Positions 1-8,560 are shown, numbered from the stretch's first letter. The stretch is 51,452 nucleotides of DNA from Bordetella petrii (GCA_017745595.1 WMBV01000023.1:64306-115757), one strand, 5' to 3'. Notes: generated by a model not told the origin, from the letters alone. Program-made: numbers and translations.

Positions 1-14
1 ATATCGCCGGTATC

Positions 15-45
15 GGTGTCTGACACCCTGCGGGAGTCAGACACC
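15..45. repeat. Dyad repeat module (element A, left copy)
   Basis: A near-perfect palindrome with arms GGTGTCTGAC (15-24) and GTCAGACACC (36-45). The centre ACCCTGCGGGA adds three further pairs (CCC/GGG) around a TGC loop. It matches the right-hand module of elements B, C, F and G. Its mirror-image partner would lie to the left, outside the window. Confidence 0.85.
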
Positions 46-137
46 TGCCAAACGGGCGGCAATTGCAGGACGAACTGTCCGACGCGGCGCTACGCCTGGC
101 CGCATACAGGCCCGGCCAGCCTGATCGGGCGTGATCA

Positions 138-225
138 GGTGTCAGGCTTCGCAGGTGCCTGACACCGATGCGCACAGCCGATATCGCCGGTATCGGTGTC
201 TGACACCCTGCGGAAGCCAGGCGCC
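138..225. repeat. Bimodular dyad repeat element A
   Basis: Left module has arms GGTGTCAGGC (138-147) and GCCTGACACC (157-166). After a 28-base spacer comes the right module with arms GGTGTCTGAC (195-204) and the degenerate GCCAGGCGCC (216-225). The two modules are inverted copies of one another, as in the other elements. It lies just beyond the 3' end of the minus-strand gene ending at 318. Confidence 0.8.
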
Positions 226-239
226 TGCTCACACCCGCC

Positions 240-323
240 GGCGGCACGATCGACGTCCAGCTCGGCCGCGATATCGACATGGTCAGGATCGATGTCCGCG
301 ACACGGGCAGCCAGCCGCTATAG
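240..323 (+). pseudogene. Possible remnant of a sensor histidine kinase ATPase domain
   Basis: In the plus frame starting at 240 the DNA reads a short peptide beginning GGTIDVQL and containing MVRIDVRDTG before a TAG at 321-323. This resembles the stretch of a HATPase_c domain that leads into the G1 box (typically V-x-I-x-V-x-D-x-G-x-G-I), but the second glycine of the box and everything after it are gone. No start codon or upstream kinase sequence remains, because repeat element A lies immediately in front. It overlaps the end of the neighbouring gene by 6 bases. The call rests on about 15 residues, so chance similarity is possible. Confidence 0.3.
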
Positions 324-848
324 CAGCTTGTACATGATGGTGGTGGAATCGTAGCGCCGGCTTTGCGCATCCAGGGCAAACTCGGGAATGATGCCGGCGC
401 GCTGGTAGCCCAGCGCCGCATAAAGCGGCTCGGCATGGTCGCCGGTGCGGGTGTCCAGCGTCAACAAACGACGCCGGACGGCGCCTGCGTGTTGCTCCAG
501 CGCGCGCATCAGCGTCCTGCCGACTCCGCGGCGCCGGTACTGGGGATGCACCAGCAATTTCCGCACCTCGGCACGGTGGGGCTGGTTGGGCGGCGTGTCG
601 CAATCCAGCTGCACCGTGCCGGCCATGGCGCCGTCCACCCGCGCCACCCACAACGTGCGGGTTCCCGCCCGCACGGCCGGCAACACGTTGCCGGCCCAGA
701 ACGCACGGGCATCGGACAAGGCATAGGGCAAGACGAAACCCACGCTTGCGCCATCTTGCACGCACGCGTGCAGCAATGCGCCCAACTCATCCTGGCGGCG
801 CTCGGCCTCGTCGGCCGGCAACGCCGCCACTGCAATGAAAGTATCCAC
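318..848 (-). CDS. GNAT family N-acetyltransferase
   Basis: A 176-residue protein of normal length for a single GNAT domain, predicted to move an acetyl group from acetyl-CoA to an unknown small molecule or peptide amine in the cytoplasm. The acetyl-CoA pyrophosphate loop is clear at about residues 100-112, with the R/Q-x-x-G-x-G/A motif as RRRGVG (105-110) after the beta-4 strand KLLVHPQY. The C-terminal segment from about residue 140 (PLYAALGYQRAG) is the usual beta-6/beta-7 hairpin. Translation appears to start at a GTG preceded by CAGGGG. It stands alone, so its substrate cannot be guessed. Confidence 0.88.
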   Translation of the reverse strand: MDTFIAVAALPADEAERRQDELGALLHACVQDGASVGFVLPYALSDARAFWAGNVLPAVRAGTRTLWVARVDGAMAGTVQLDCDTPPNQPHRAEVRKLLVHPQYRRRGVGRTLMRALEQHAGAVRRRLLTLDTRTGDHAEPLYAALGYQRAGIIPEFALDAQSRRYDSTTIMYKLL

Positions 849-902
849 AATGGCCCCTGGAGCGACGATCGACAGATCATACGCGCCGCCGGGCCGGGCG
901 GC

Positions 903-1211
903 TCAGTCGTCTTCGCGCGGCGGGGTGCGCCCGCCCTTGCGGCCGGGATCGTCGCGGCCGGTATCCGCGGGAGTGAAATTGCCTTCATCGGTAATGCCGC
1001 CGGTGCGCGCCGCCTGGTCCGCCGCGGCGGTGCCGCGATCGAAGGCGGGACGGTCGCCGCCGCGCGCGGACGGCGGATGATCCATATCCGGACGGCGGGG
1101 GTCTTCGTTCGAAACGTGGCGGGGCCGGGGCGCGCCGCGGTTGGGATCGGGCTGGGGCAGGCTATTGCCGGCGCCGGCCTTGGAACCCGGCGGCTTGTCT
1201 TGCTGGGACAT
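903..1211 (-). CDS. Small hydrophilic protein of unknown function
   Basis: A 102-residue, strongly hydrophilic protein rich in Pro, Asp, Arg and Gly, with no membrane segment, signal peptide or cysteine. I do not recognise the family. The start at 1211 is chosen because CAGGAG lies eight bases upstream, whereas an upstream in-frame ATG at 1256 has no ribosome binding site. It looks intrinsically disordered, with segments such as DPNRGAPRPRH and DPRRPDMDHP. It lies between the copper receptor and the acetyltransferase on the same strand, 69 bases after the receptor stop, so it could be co-transcribed with either or neither. Confidence 0.6.
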   Translation of the reverse strand: MSQQDKPPGSKAGAGNSLPQPDPNRGAPRPRHVSNEDPRRPDMDHPPSARGGDRPAFDRGTAAADQAARTGGITDEGNFTPADTGRDDPGRKGGRTPPREDD

Positions 1212-1280
1212 GGCGATTCTCCTGTGGGCAGGGGCGGCGTCGGCGCCCCTGCCCACCCCGGCGCAAGTCCCGTGCCCGGC

Positions 1281-3356
1281 CTAGTACTGGATGCCGACGC
1301 GCACCCACAGCGTGCGTCCCGGCTCGTTGAAGCGCGTATCGGCGGCAAAGCCGAAGCCCGCGTCGCCGGCCAGGTTCAGGTGTTCGCTGTAGGCCTTGTC
1401 GAACAGATTGTCCACGCCCGCCGCCAGCTTGACCCGTTTGTTGACGGCATAGGCCGCGTTCAGCGAAAACACGCCGAAACCCGCGCTGGGCCCGAAGTCC
1501 TTGCCCACCACGTTGCCACTGCCGGCGGCATAGCGGTGCTGCGGCGCTACCAGCCGCCACAGCGCGCCGGCCGACCACGTGCCGTTGTCGTAGGTGGCGC
1601 TGAGCCGGGTTTCCAGGGGCGGCATCTGCGGCAGCGCGCGTCCGTCGCTGCGGTTCCGGCCCCAGGCATAGGCCAGCGTCGCGCCCAGCTTCCACGCGGG
1701 CGCGGCGCGGTAAGACACGCCCAGTTCGCCGCCCGCGATACGCGCATCGACATTGCGCGCCCGCGACAGCTCGCCCATCATGCCGCCCGCCAGATAATCG
1801 AAAAGAATGAAATCCTGTACATAGCCGGCATAGCCCGAAATCCAGGCATCGACGGTATCGGTGCGGTACTGCGCGCCGATATCCAGCTGCGTGGTCTTTT
1901 CCGGCTCGATGCCCGTAAAGGCATTGACGCTGCCGTCCGGCCCGCGATCGGGCGAAAACAGTTCCCAATAATCGGGAAAGCGCTGCACGTGGCCGATGCC
2001 GGCATACCAGGTGGCGGGCACTTCCTGCAGGTCATGTTCGTAGCGCAGGAAGCCGCTGGGCAGCGTGTCGCTGCGCCGCTGGCCCGCGCTGGGGTTGGGC
2101 GTGGCCATCATGCCGCCCGAGGTCTTGCGGAAGTCCCGCGCCGACGCGCGGTCCAGCCGCGCTCCGCCGATGACGCGCGCGCCCTCGGCGACGCGCCAGG
2201 TCAGCTCGCCGAATACGCCCGCGTTGGCGAACTCGGCATCTTTGTTCCAGGCATGGTCGCGGTACGAATCCGCCTGCGTGCCGCTGCGCTGTCGATGCCG
2301 GCTGCGCTGGAAATCCAGGCCGCCTTGCAGGCCCAGCGATTCGGCCAGTTCGAAGGTGCCGGCCACGCGCCCGCCCCAGGTCGCCCGGTCCACGGCGGCG
2401 GCCATGCCCATGGGCATGGCGCTGGCCGGGTCCGGCGCGCGCAGGGTGTAGTTGTCCATGACGTGATCGGCGTAGTTGTAGTAAAGCTGCGCCTCGACCT
2501 TGCGCAGCACCGGCCCCAGGTTGTCGCGCTCGGCGCGCAGCCCGAAGCTCTCGCGCTTGAACCGCACGCCGTCCATGCCCCGCCCGGCGTAGCGGGCCTC
2601 GCCGTCGCCCGTGCCGGCGCTGAGCTCGAACAAGGTGTCGGCATCGGGCGTGAAACCCAGCGCCACGTCGGCGTTCCACTTGTCCCATCGCGACGGCACC
2701 GTGTTGCCGTCGCCGTCGCGATAATCCTGCGAATGCGAGTGGTTGGCCGTGACCCGGGCATAGCTGCCGGCATTGCCGGCCGTCAGGTCGGCGGCCTGGT
2801 CGTTGCGCCCCCACGACCCGCCCAGCAGGCTGCCGTCGAAGCGCACGCCGGGCTCGTCGAAGCGCGGCGTATCGCGGTCGAACTTGACCGTGCCCGCCGA
2901 TGCGCCCGGCCCCCACAGTACCGTCTGCGGCCCCTTGATCACCGTAAGCTGGTCGAAGTTCTCGGGAGAAATATACGAAGTGGGCGCGTCCATGCGTGCC
3001 GGGCAGGCGCCGGGCATCGAGGTGCCATCGGCCAGGATGTTCAGGCGCGAGCCGAACATGCCGCGCAGCACTGGATCGCCGTTGCTGCCCCCATTGCGAA
3101 TCGCGGAAAAACCGGGAATGGTCTTCAGGTAATCGGTACCGTCGCTGGCGGGTACCGGCTGACGCGGAATCTTGGGATCGGTGGTGACGATCAGCGGCGC
3201 CTCGGGCGCCACGCCGGTAATGACGACGGGCTCCATCTCTTGCGCGGCCACGCGGGCCGGGTGGTCCGGATGGAGCGGGTCGGCCCAGGCCGGCAGGGCT
3301 GCCGCCACGGCGGCGCACAGGCCCAGGGCCCGCGGGAATCGGTGGTTTCTGTTCAT
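1281..3356 (-). CDS. TonB-dependent copper receptor, OprC type
   Basis: A 691-residue outer-membrane receptor that should import copper using TonB energy. Residues 1-25 form a signal peptide ending AWA. The plug domain (about 45-165) opens with a TonB-box-like EPVVITG and contains TVIKGPQTVLWGPGASAGTV. The rest is a beta-barrel ending in aromatic IQY. Two features of the Pseudomonas OprC copper site are visible: a CxxxM motif (Cys118, Met122) in the plug and an HxM motif (His298, Met300) in the barrel. The start at 3356 follows from the signal peptide. The DUF2946 gene upstream on the same strand is a common companion of such receptors. Known for the family: copper-specific TonB receptors; inferred here: substrate and operon. 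Confidence 0.9.
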   Translation of the reverse strand: MNRNHRFPRALGLCAAVAAALPAWADPLHPDHPARVAAQEMEPVVITGVAPEAPLIVTTDPKIPRQPVPASDGTDYLKTIPGFSAIRNGGSNGDPVLRGMFGSRLNILADGTSMPGACPARMDAPTSYISPENFDQLTVIKGPQTVLWGPGASAGTVKFDRDTPRFDEPGVRFDGSLLGGSWGRNDQAADLTAGNAGSYARVTANHSHSQDYRDGDGNTVPSRWDKWNADVALGFTPDADTLFELSAGTGDGEARYAGRGMDGVRFKRESFGLRAERDNLGPVLRKVEAQLYYNYADHVMDNYTLRAPDPASAMPMGMAAAVDRATWGGRVAGTFELAESLGLQGGLDFQRSRHRQRSGTQADSYRDHAWNKDAEFANAGVFGELTWRVAEGARVIGGARLDRASARDFRKTSGGMMATPNPSAGQRRSDTLPSGFLRYEHDLQEVPATWYAGIGHVQRFPDYWELFSPDRGPDGSVNAFTGIEPEKTTQLDIGAQYRTDTVDAWISGYAGYVQDFILFDYLAGGMMGELSRARNVDARIAGGELGVSYRAAPAWKLGATLAYAWGRNRSDGRALPQMPPLETRLSATYDNGTWSAGALWRLVAPQHRYAAGSGNVVGKDFGPSAGFGVFSLNAAYAVNKRVKLAAGVDNLFDKAYSEHLNLAGDAGFGFAADTRFNEPGRTLWVRVGIQY

Positions 3357-3392
3357 GATGCAATCTGCGTAGGCACGCGGCGCCGCGCCACT

Positions 3393-3421
3393 GGCCGGCC
3401 ATTGCGGAACAATGGCCGGCC
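3393..3421. terminator. GC-rich hairpin between the DUF2946 gene and the copper receptor
   Basis: A perfect 12-bp stem, GGCCGGCCATTG (3393-3404) with CAATGGCCGGCC (3410-3421), around a 5-base loop. No T-run follows on either strand, so it may be a weak or Rho-assisted terminator, or an mRNA-stability hairpin separating the two genes. Confidence 0.5.
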
Positions 3422-3517
3422 GGCGGCAAGGCGGCGACAGCATGCGGGTCTGATACGGGCCACGGGCCGCGCGGCGGCTTGCGCGTGCACAAGCGGGCGG
3501 ACCGTGGCGACGGGGGG

Positions 3518-3946
3518 TCAGGCGGGCAGATTGGGCGGAGCGCGCGGCCCCAGCGGCGGGCCGGCGGGAGGCAGCGGCGGCAAGCTGCGCGACACCACGG
3601 GCAGCGGAGCGGCCAGGCCCGGCATGGCGGGCAACGCTGCCGCCACGGCAACGGGGGGCAGATCGAGCGCCTGGTGCGCCACCATCCAGAAGGGGCATTC
3701 CTGGGCCGTGGCATCGGGCGAGTGGTCGCCGCGCCGCGGGACGTCGATCAGGGCTTGCAGAACGGTGGGCGCGCCGCCGGCCGCCGAGCAGAAGCTGATT
3801 TCGAAGCGGCCCTGGCGCAGCGCGGCCGCGTCGGGCATGTAGCCCACCGGCACCAGCGCGCGAAACAGCGTGGCCAACGCCAGCAGCCACAGCAACGTGT
3901 GCGTGCGCATAGCGTGCGACGGGCGGCGATGGGCCAGGCAAGACAT
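3518..3946 (-). CDS. DUF2946 family protein
   Basis: A protein of about 142 residues (130 if it starts at 3910) with one N-terminal hydrophobic segment (LLWLLALATLFRALVPVGYMPD), a conserved ISFCSA cysteine region, a DHSPDATAQECPF segment and a Pro/Leu-rich tail. This matches DUF2946, a family usually found beside copper TonB receptors or copper homeostasis genes. Its biochemical role is unknown; the histidine and the cysteines suggest metal contact outside the membrane. It is on the same strand as the copper receptor and 161 bases upstream, with a strong hairpin between. The start codon is uncertain because neither candidate has a good ribosome binding site. Confidence 0.75.
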   Translation of the reverse strand: MSCLAHRRPSHAMRTHTLLWLLALATLFRALVPVGYMPDAAALRQGRFEISFCSAAGGAPTVLQALIDVPRRGDHSPDATAQECPFWMVAHQALDLPPVAVAAALPAMPGLAAPLPVVSRSLPPLPPAGPPLGPRAPPNLPA

Positions 3947-4036
3947 GGGCGCAATTCTAATGCAGGCGACCCGCGTGGCCGGCCTGGCGCGGCGGGCAGT
4001 CGCGGGCGGGCTGATGCGCGTCAAGCGCGGACGCCG

Positions 4037-4423
4037 CTACGCCAGCTTGGCGCCCCGTTCGCGCAGCAATTCGCGCAGCACGCTGCGGTGACAGCGGTTT
4101 TCGTTTTCGCAATAGCAGCCCACCGAAAAATCGGCGGTGGCCGACAGCGCGGCCAGCAGGTCCAGCACCTTGCCGGCCTCGCCGCCCTGCAGCTCGGCGC
4201 GGATCTTGCGGGCCACGCCGCGCCATTCGGCATCGGTGGTAACGGCCTTGGCCTGGGTGACCAGTTCGGGGCTGGGCGACAGGATGGGCAGCCACACATC
4301 GTAAAAATCGCGCCGCGCGAAGTCGGCCTTGGGCACGCCGCGCGGCGGGCGCCGCACGGTGCCGATGCGCAGGCCCTCGCCGGCCAGGCGCGCCGACCCC
4401 AATTGGACGATGTGGATGCTCAT
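4037..4423 (-). CDS. DUF488 family protein
   Basis: A 128-residue protein of the DUF488 family. It shows the family's N-terminal IVQLGS strand, an [23 protein letters not shown] segment adapted to a Y/W-D-x-W-L pattern, and the C-terminal [11 protein letters not shown] element (about residues 102-112) with conserved cysteines and histidine. The reaction is unknown. The start codon overlaps the stop of the upstream tpm gene by four bases (ATGA, 4420-4423), so the two are almost certainly translationally coupled. The pairing suggests a shared role, but none is established. Confidence 0.85.
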   Translation of the reverse strand: MSIHIVQLGSARLAGEGLRIGTVRRPPRGVPKADFARRDFYDVWLPILSPSPELVTQAKAVTTDAEWRGVARKIRAELQGGEAGKVLDLLAALSATADFSVGCYCENENRCHRSVLRELLRERGAKLA

Positions 4424-5082
4424 GGCAGGCGCCGCTGCAGCCGGTACACCAGGGTGTCGAGCTGCGTCAGGCCGCGCTCGGCGAACTTGGGCTCTTTGGC
4501 CAGGATATCGCGGCGGTCGATCAGCACGGCATCGGAATGGCCCGCGTACACGGCCTGCACTTCGTCGTCGCGCACGGAAAACGGCGGCCCTTCCATCTGG
4601 TCTTGGTCGTAATCCAGGGTGATCAGCAAGCCCCGGTACGCGTCGGATAACTGCCCATACACATGGCGGGCATATCGCGCCCGCATGTCGGGCGGCAACG
4701 CCACCAGCGCGGCGCGGTCGTAGGCGCCCACGCAATCGCCCAGCACGTCGGCGCCCAGGTCGAAAATATCGCCGCAATAGATTTCGATGTCGCCGGCCGC
4801 GTAGTAGCGGCCCGGGCCCGCCTGGCGCACATCGGCGCGCAGCCCGTTTTCGGCAAAGAATTGCTCTACCGCCAGCGGCGAGAGTTCGACGCCCAACACG
4901 CGATAGCCCTGCTGTGCCAGCCAGACCATGTCGAGCGACTTGCCGCACAATGGCACCAGCACGCGTCCGCCCGCCGGCACCTGCAGGGCCGGCCAATATT
5001 TCGCCAGCAGCGGGGTGACCCGCGTCTGGTGGAAATGGGTGCGCCCGTCGCGCCAGCGGTCGAGCCAGAAATCCGCGTCCAT
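4420..5082 (-). CDS. tpm: Thiopurine S-methyltransferase
   Basis: A 220-residue SAM-dependent methyltransferase of the bacterial TPMT family, which methylates thiol or chalcogen groups; in some bacteria it gives selenium or tellurium resistance. The family hallmarks are present: an N-terminal [15 protein letters not shown], the SAM-binding motif [16 protein letters not shown] (about 43-58), [15 protein letters not shown] (about 63-77) and the late [19 protein letters not shown] segment (about 157-175) that closes the active site. The length is normal. The start at 5082 matches the family N-terminus. It is followed with a 4-base overlap by the DUF488 gene. The physiological substrate is not visible. 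Confidence 0.93.
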   Translation of the reverse strand: MDADFWLDRWRDGRTHFHQTRVTPLLAKYWPALQVPAGGRVLVPLCGKSLDMVWLAQQGYRVLGVELSPLAVEQFFAENGLRADVRQAGPGRYYAAGDIEIYCGDIFDLGADVLGDCVGAYDRAALVALPPDMRARYARHVYGQLSDAYRGLLITLDYDQDQMEGPPFSVRDDEVQAVYAGHSDAVLIDRRDILAKEPKFAERGLTQLDTLVYRLQRRLP

Positions 5083-5264
5083 GGTTGGTCCTGTAGTGAT
5101 GTACGCGGCTGCCCGGCCGCTAGCGCGAGCCGGCGAGCACACCGCCCTGTTCCGTGCATCCGCGTTTGCCAGATGAACACATTATTTTGCAATAAGTGCC
5201 CGGCGTGCGCCAGCGACGGCCAGGCGCCCGCCAGGCGCCCAGGGCCGGGCCGATGCGGGCAGGT

Positions 5265-5747
5265 TCACTTGGTCGGAAAGGCCGGGCCCGCACTGGCGGG
5301 GCCGGCGGGCGGCGCGCCGCGCAGTGTCTCGGCCGCCCGCAATTCGCGCAGGCGACGCACCTGCTCGTCGAGCTGGCGGCGCAGTTGCTCGACCTGCCCC
5401 GCGTCGGTGGCGCGCTCGGCCGACAGGCGCAGGTCGGCCATCAGCTGGGCCAGGTGCGCGATCTCGGCGTCGGGCAGCGGCGCGCTGGCGCGCCGCCGAT
5501 GGCGGAGCTTCCAGACTTCCGCCAACCGGTCGCGCACCGCCAGGGTGGCCATGGCGCGCAGCGGTTTTTTCAGGAACGGCGGCCAGCCCGCCACGGCGCC
5601 GGCCGCCAGGGCGGTGGTCGAGGCCCAGCCCCGGGCGGGCCGGGCCAGCGCCGCGGCGCGGCCGAAGGCGTCGGCCAGTTCGCGCCGGTCGCGCTCCATC
5701 TTGGCCAGCAGGGCCTGCTTGTCAGCCTGGGTGGTGCTCTTGGGCAT
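5265..5747 (-). CDS. Conserved YqjK-like protein of unknown function
   Basis: A 160-residue protein without a signal peptide. The N-terminal third is basic and helical, residues about 45-58 are weakly hydrophobic, and residues about 90-140 form a charged helix likely to be a coiled coil (QLRRQLDEQVRRLRELRAAE). Its start overlaps the end of the upstream YqjE-like gene by 26 bases, which resembles the enterobacterial yqjE-yqjK arrangement. Assignment to YqjK rests mainly on position and composition. No enzyme motif is seen. Confidence 0.6.
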   Translation of the reverse strand: MPKSTTQADKQALLAKMERDRRELADAFGRAAALARPARGWASTTALAAGAVAGWPPFLKKPLRAMATLAVRDRLAEVWKLRHRRRASAPLPDAEIAHLAQLMADLRLSAERATDAGQVEQLRRQLDEQVRRLRELRAAETLRGAPPAGPASAGPAFPTK

Positions 5748-6114
5748 AATGACTCCGGGCAGCGGCGGTATCCAGGCGGACCTGGTGGCTCAGTTCGGCA
5801 AACGGCGAGGCCTTGGGCGCATTGCGATTGGCGATGTACAGCGCGATCAGGGTGATCAGCAGCCAAGCGCCGGCAACCAGCCAGGCCACCAGCCGGCGGT
5901 GTTCAGTGTCCCAGAAACTGACCACCGTGGCCACCGACACGAACGCCAGCGTGCCCAGCGCGCAAAACAATAGCGCCACGCAGCCCAGCACGGTCGTGAC
6001 CAGCGCCGAACGGTACAGCGACAGCTCGATGCCGGCCAATTCCAGGTAGTCGCCGCTACGCTCGGCGACAAATTCCGCGATATGGCGCAGCCGCCGCAAT
6101 CGTTCCGAAATCAT
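5722..6114 (-). CDS. YqjE / phage-holin-like inner membrane protein
   Basis: A 130-residue protein with an N-terminal amphipathic helix (residues 1-35) followed by two strong membrane segments (about 38-62 and 74-94) and a short hydrophilic C-terminus. This is the layout of the YqjE family (Pfam holin-X, holin superfamily III), inner-membrane proteins of unknown role often linked to stress. The start at 6114 has GGAGA upstream. In enterobacteria it lies in a yqjD-yqjE-yqjK cluster; here no yqjD-like gene precedes it, and repeat element B occupies that position. Confidence 0.8.
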   Translation of the reverse strand: MISERLRRLRHIAEFVAERSGDYLELAGIELSLYRSALVTTVLGCVALLFCALGTLAFVSVATVVSFWDTEHRRLVAWLVAGAWLLITLIALYIANRNAPKASPFAELSHQVRLDTAAARSHYAQEHHPG

Positions 6115-6204
6115 GGCATCTCCTTCGTCGAGATTGCCCGCGCAGCAAGCGGTATACCTGGATGTTTTCCGGCGGATGCCCGGGGGGTCAGGCGCCCGGG
6201 CACA

Positions 6205-6295
6205 GGTGTCAGGCTCCCGCAGGGTGCCTGACACCGCTGTATTGGGCCGGTCTCGGCATGCTTCGGTGTCTGACACCCTGCGGGAGTCAGACACC
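6205..6295. repeat. Bimodular dyad repeat element B
   Basis: Left module has arms GGTGTCAGGC (6205-6214) and GCCTGACACC (6226-6235). After a 29-base spacer comes the right module with arms GGTGTCTGAC (6265-6274) and GTCAGACACC (6286-6295). It fills the gap between the start of the YqjE-like gene and the 3' end of the yceI-family gene. The left-module arms differ from the right-module arms at two paired positions, so both stems remain perfect. Confidence 0.9.
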
Positions 6296-6320
6296 TGGCC
6301 TGAAAAACCTGGGCCGGCCG

Positions 6321-6902
6321 CTAGGGCCGGCGGCCGGCTTCCACCTGGATGTCGAGTTCGACTTCGGGCTTGAAGCCCATGTCCAGGCCGAAATTCAACC
6401 CGTAGTCGCCGCGGTTGAACGAGGTAGAGACGTCGGCGCCGCAGACTTCGCGCTTTTCCATGGGGTGCTGGATGCATTTGAAGTCGTCGATGTCCAGCTT
6501 CAGCGGGCGCGTGACACCGCGCAGCGTGAATTCGCCTTCGGCGGCTTCGGGGCGGTCGCCGTCGAACTCGGTGAAACGGCCTTTGAACGTGGCCGTGGGA
6601 TAGCGCGCCGCGTCGAAGATGTCGGGCGCGACGGCGTGGCGGTTCATTTCGTCGTGGCCGAAGTCGACGGAATCGATCTGCACCGTGATGTCGAGGGTGC
6701 CGCTGCGGGCCTCGCGGTCGAGCACGATCACGCCCGCGGTCTGGTTGAACTTGCCGCGCCAGGTCGACAGCCCGCCCATGTGGTCGGCTTCGAAACTGGG
6801 ATAGGTATGGGAAGGATCGATATCGTACGTAACGGGCGCCGCCGCGGCGGGCAGGGCCAGGACGGCGGAGGCAGCGAACAACAGGGGGGAAACCAGCTTC
6901 AT
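6321..6902 (-). CDS. YceI family periplasmic protein
   Basis: A 193-residue secreted lipocalin-like protein. Residues 1-22 are a signal peptide ending AAA. The mature part begins with the family motif YDIDPSHTYPSFEADHMGG and contains SVDFGHDEMNRH, FDAARYPTATFKG and VCGADVSTSFNRGDYGL, all typical of YceI. YceI folds as a beta-barrel that binds long polyisoprenoids or other amphiphiles; the physiological role is unsettled. The start is fixed by the signal peptide. It is preceded by about 190 bases that should hold its promoter. Confidence 0.92.
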   Translation of the reverse strand: MKLVSPLLFAASAVLALPAAAAPVTYDIDPSHTYPSFEADHMGGLSTWRGKFNQTAGVIVLDREARSGTLDITVQIDSVDFGHDEMNRHAVAPDIFDAARYPTATFKGRFTEFDGDRPEAAEGEFTLRGVTRPLKLDIDDFKCIQHPMEKREVCGADVSTSFNRGDYGLNFGLDMGFKPEVELDIQVEAGRRP

Positions 6903-7093
6903 GGGGACTCCTGAAATGCCCGCGCATGCAAGACTGCGCGCAAGCCAATGATGGACCGCATCAAGAATATTCAGTTCAGTGTAAGAACACCATACGCTGT
7001 CTCGATGGCCATGTCTTTGCGCCATGGCCATCGAACGCGCGGCGCGGGCCGTGGCAGCCGCGCCGCCCCTGCCCGGCCCGCCAGCCCGCCTGC

Positions 7094-8560
7094 TTATGCG
7101 CCCAGCAGCGGGCTGCGGACCCGGCCGCAGCCGCTGGCGCGGTCATAGGCCAGACCGATCTGCAGCACGTCCAGGTCGCGCTGCGCCGGCCCGATGATCT
7201 GGATGCCCGCGGGCAGGCCGTCGGCGCCCAGCCCCGCCGGCGCCGCCAGGGCCGGCAGCCCGCCCATGGTGGCCGGCACCACCGCCTCCATCCAGCGATG
7301 GTAGGTGTCCATGTCGCGTCCGCCCACGGTGGCCGGCCAGTGTTGTTCGACCGCGAACGGAAACACCTGCGCGGCGGGCAGCACCAGGAAATCGAACTGT
7401 TCGAACAAGCGCTGCAGGGCGGCGTACCAGGCCGAGCGCACCACGGCCGCCTGGAACACGTCTTGCCCCGACAGCTTCAGCCCGCGCTCGATTTCCCAGA
7501 CCGCCTCGGGCTTGAGCAGGCCGCGCGTCCCGGGGTCGTGATACAGCCGCGCGTTGCTGCCGGCGAACATGAAGCTGCGCAGGTCCAGCCAGGCCCGCCA
7601 CAGCCGCGGCAGGTCGAAGTCCGGCATGGCGGCTTCGACGCGGCAGCCGGCCGTCTCGAAGTGCTTCAGCGCATCGACGCATACCTGCAGCACCCCGGGC
7701 TCGGTGGCCAGGTGCCCGCCCAGGTCGCCCAGCCAGCCGATGCGCAGGCCGGAACAGTCGCGCTCCAGGTCCGCGACGAACCGGTCAGGGTCTTCGGCGC
7801 GGCGCGTCAGCGGCAGCCTGGCATCGAAGCCGGCCTGCGCCGACAGCAGCAGCGCCAGGTCGGGCACGTTGCGCGCCATCGGGCCGCTGACACTGAATTG
7901 CTGGAAGAACACTTCTTCGGTGGGGCCGTGCGGCACGCAGCCCGGCGTGGTGCGCAGCCCGTACACATGGTTGAAGGCCGCGGGCGTGCGCAGCGAGCCC
8001 ATCATGTCGGAACCATCGGCCACCGGCAGCATGTGCAGCGCCACCGCCGCGCCCGCGCCGCCGCTGCTGCCCCCGGCGCTGCGGGCCGGATCGAAGGCGT
8101 TGCGCGTAATGCCGTAGACCGGGTTGTAGGTATGCCCGCCCAGGCCGAATTCGGGGCTGTTGGTGCGCCCGATGAACAGCGCCCCGCCGGCGCGCATCCG
8201 CTCGTAGACGATGGCGTCGGCCTGGGTAACCTGGCCCGCGTAAATGGGCGAGCCCTTGGTGGTGACCATGCCGCGCACCGGCATGATGTCTTTGGGCGCT
8301 TGCGGAAAGCCGTGCAGCGGCCCCAGCCACTCGCCGCGCGCCAGCCGCGCATCCAGCCCGGCGGCCTGCGCCTGCAAGGCGGCGCGGTCCTGTTCGGCGA
8401 CGATCGCGTTGACCGTGGGGTTGAGCAGGTCGATCTGCGCCAGATACGCCTGCAGGACTTCTACGCACGATACCTGCCGCGCCTGAATGGCGGCCGACAA
8501 CGCCACGGCATCCAGGCCGACGATGCCCGAAGGCGTGCTAGTAGCGGTGGAAACAGTCAT
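7094..8560 (-). CDS. Amidase of the amidase-signature family
   Basis: A 488-residue amidohydrolase with the Ser-cisSer-Lys triad of the amidase-signature family: Lys90 in the APKD segment, the Gly/Ser-rich loop GGSSGGAG (163-170) with the cis-serine, and the nucleophile Ser189 in the GSDMMGSLRTPA segment. It should hydrolyse a small or cyclic amide in the cytoplasm. The family-standard GSDxGGSxR is altered to GSDMMGSLR, which may affect substrate choice. Overall layout resembles 6-aminohexanoate-cyclic-dimer hydrolase-like amidases, not GatA, because no gatB or gatC neighbours are present. It ends the minus-strand run that follows the P450 gene, 54 bases downstream of it. Confidence 0.9.
   Translation of the reverse strand: MTVSTATSTPSGIVGLDAVALSAAIQARQVSCVEVLQAYLAQIDLLNPTVNAIVAEQDRAALQAQAAGLDARLARGEWLGPLHGFPQAPKDIMPVRGMVTTKGSPIYAGQVTQADAIVYERMRAGGALFIGRTNSPEFGLGGHTYNPVYGITRNAFDPARSAGGSSGGAGAAVALHMLPVADGSDMMGSLRTPAAFNHVYGLRTTPGCVPHGPTEEVFFQQFSVSGPMARNVPDLALLLSAQAGFDARLPLTRRAEDPDRFVADLERDCSGLRIGWLGDLGGHLATEPGVLQVCVDALKHFETAGCRVEAAMPDFDLPRLWRAWLDLRSFMFAGSNARLYHDPGTRGLLKPEAVWEIERGLKLSGQDVFQAAVVRSAWYAALQRLFEQFDFLVLPAAQVFPFAVEQHWPATVGGRDMDTYHRWMEAVVPATMGGLPALAAPAGLGADGLPAGIQIIGPAQRDLDVLQIGLAYDRASGCGRVRSPLLGA

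Larger units (their letters stand above)
1..317. other. Gene-poor left edge with repeat dyads and a possible kinase fragment
   Basis: No intact gene is visible before the acetyltransferase that ends at 318. The span holds one half of a dyad element (15-45), a complete element (138-225) and a possible histidine-kinase remnant (240-323). Bases 1-33 recur almost exactly at 181-213, so the flank next to the dyad has been duplicated together with it. The stretch 47-137 has no assignable coding content. Confidence 0.6.

Noticed and set aside
3357-3517. A cobalamin or other riboswitch in front of the TonB receptor
   Set aside because: No conserved riboswitch core was recognised; the only structure is a simple GC-rich hairpin, and the receptor has copper-site motifs.
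363-3842. A 1159-residue open frame on the plus strand
   Set aside because: It is antisense to the acetyltransferase, the small protein and the copper receptor, and its composition (Arg, Ala, Gly, His) is that of a GC-rich shadow frame with no domain.
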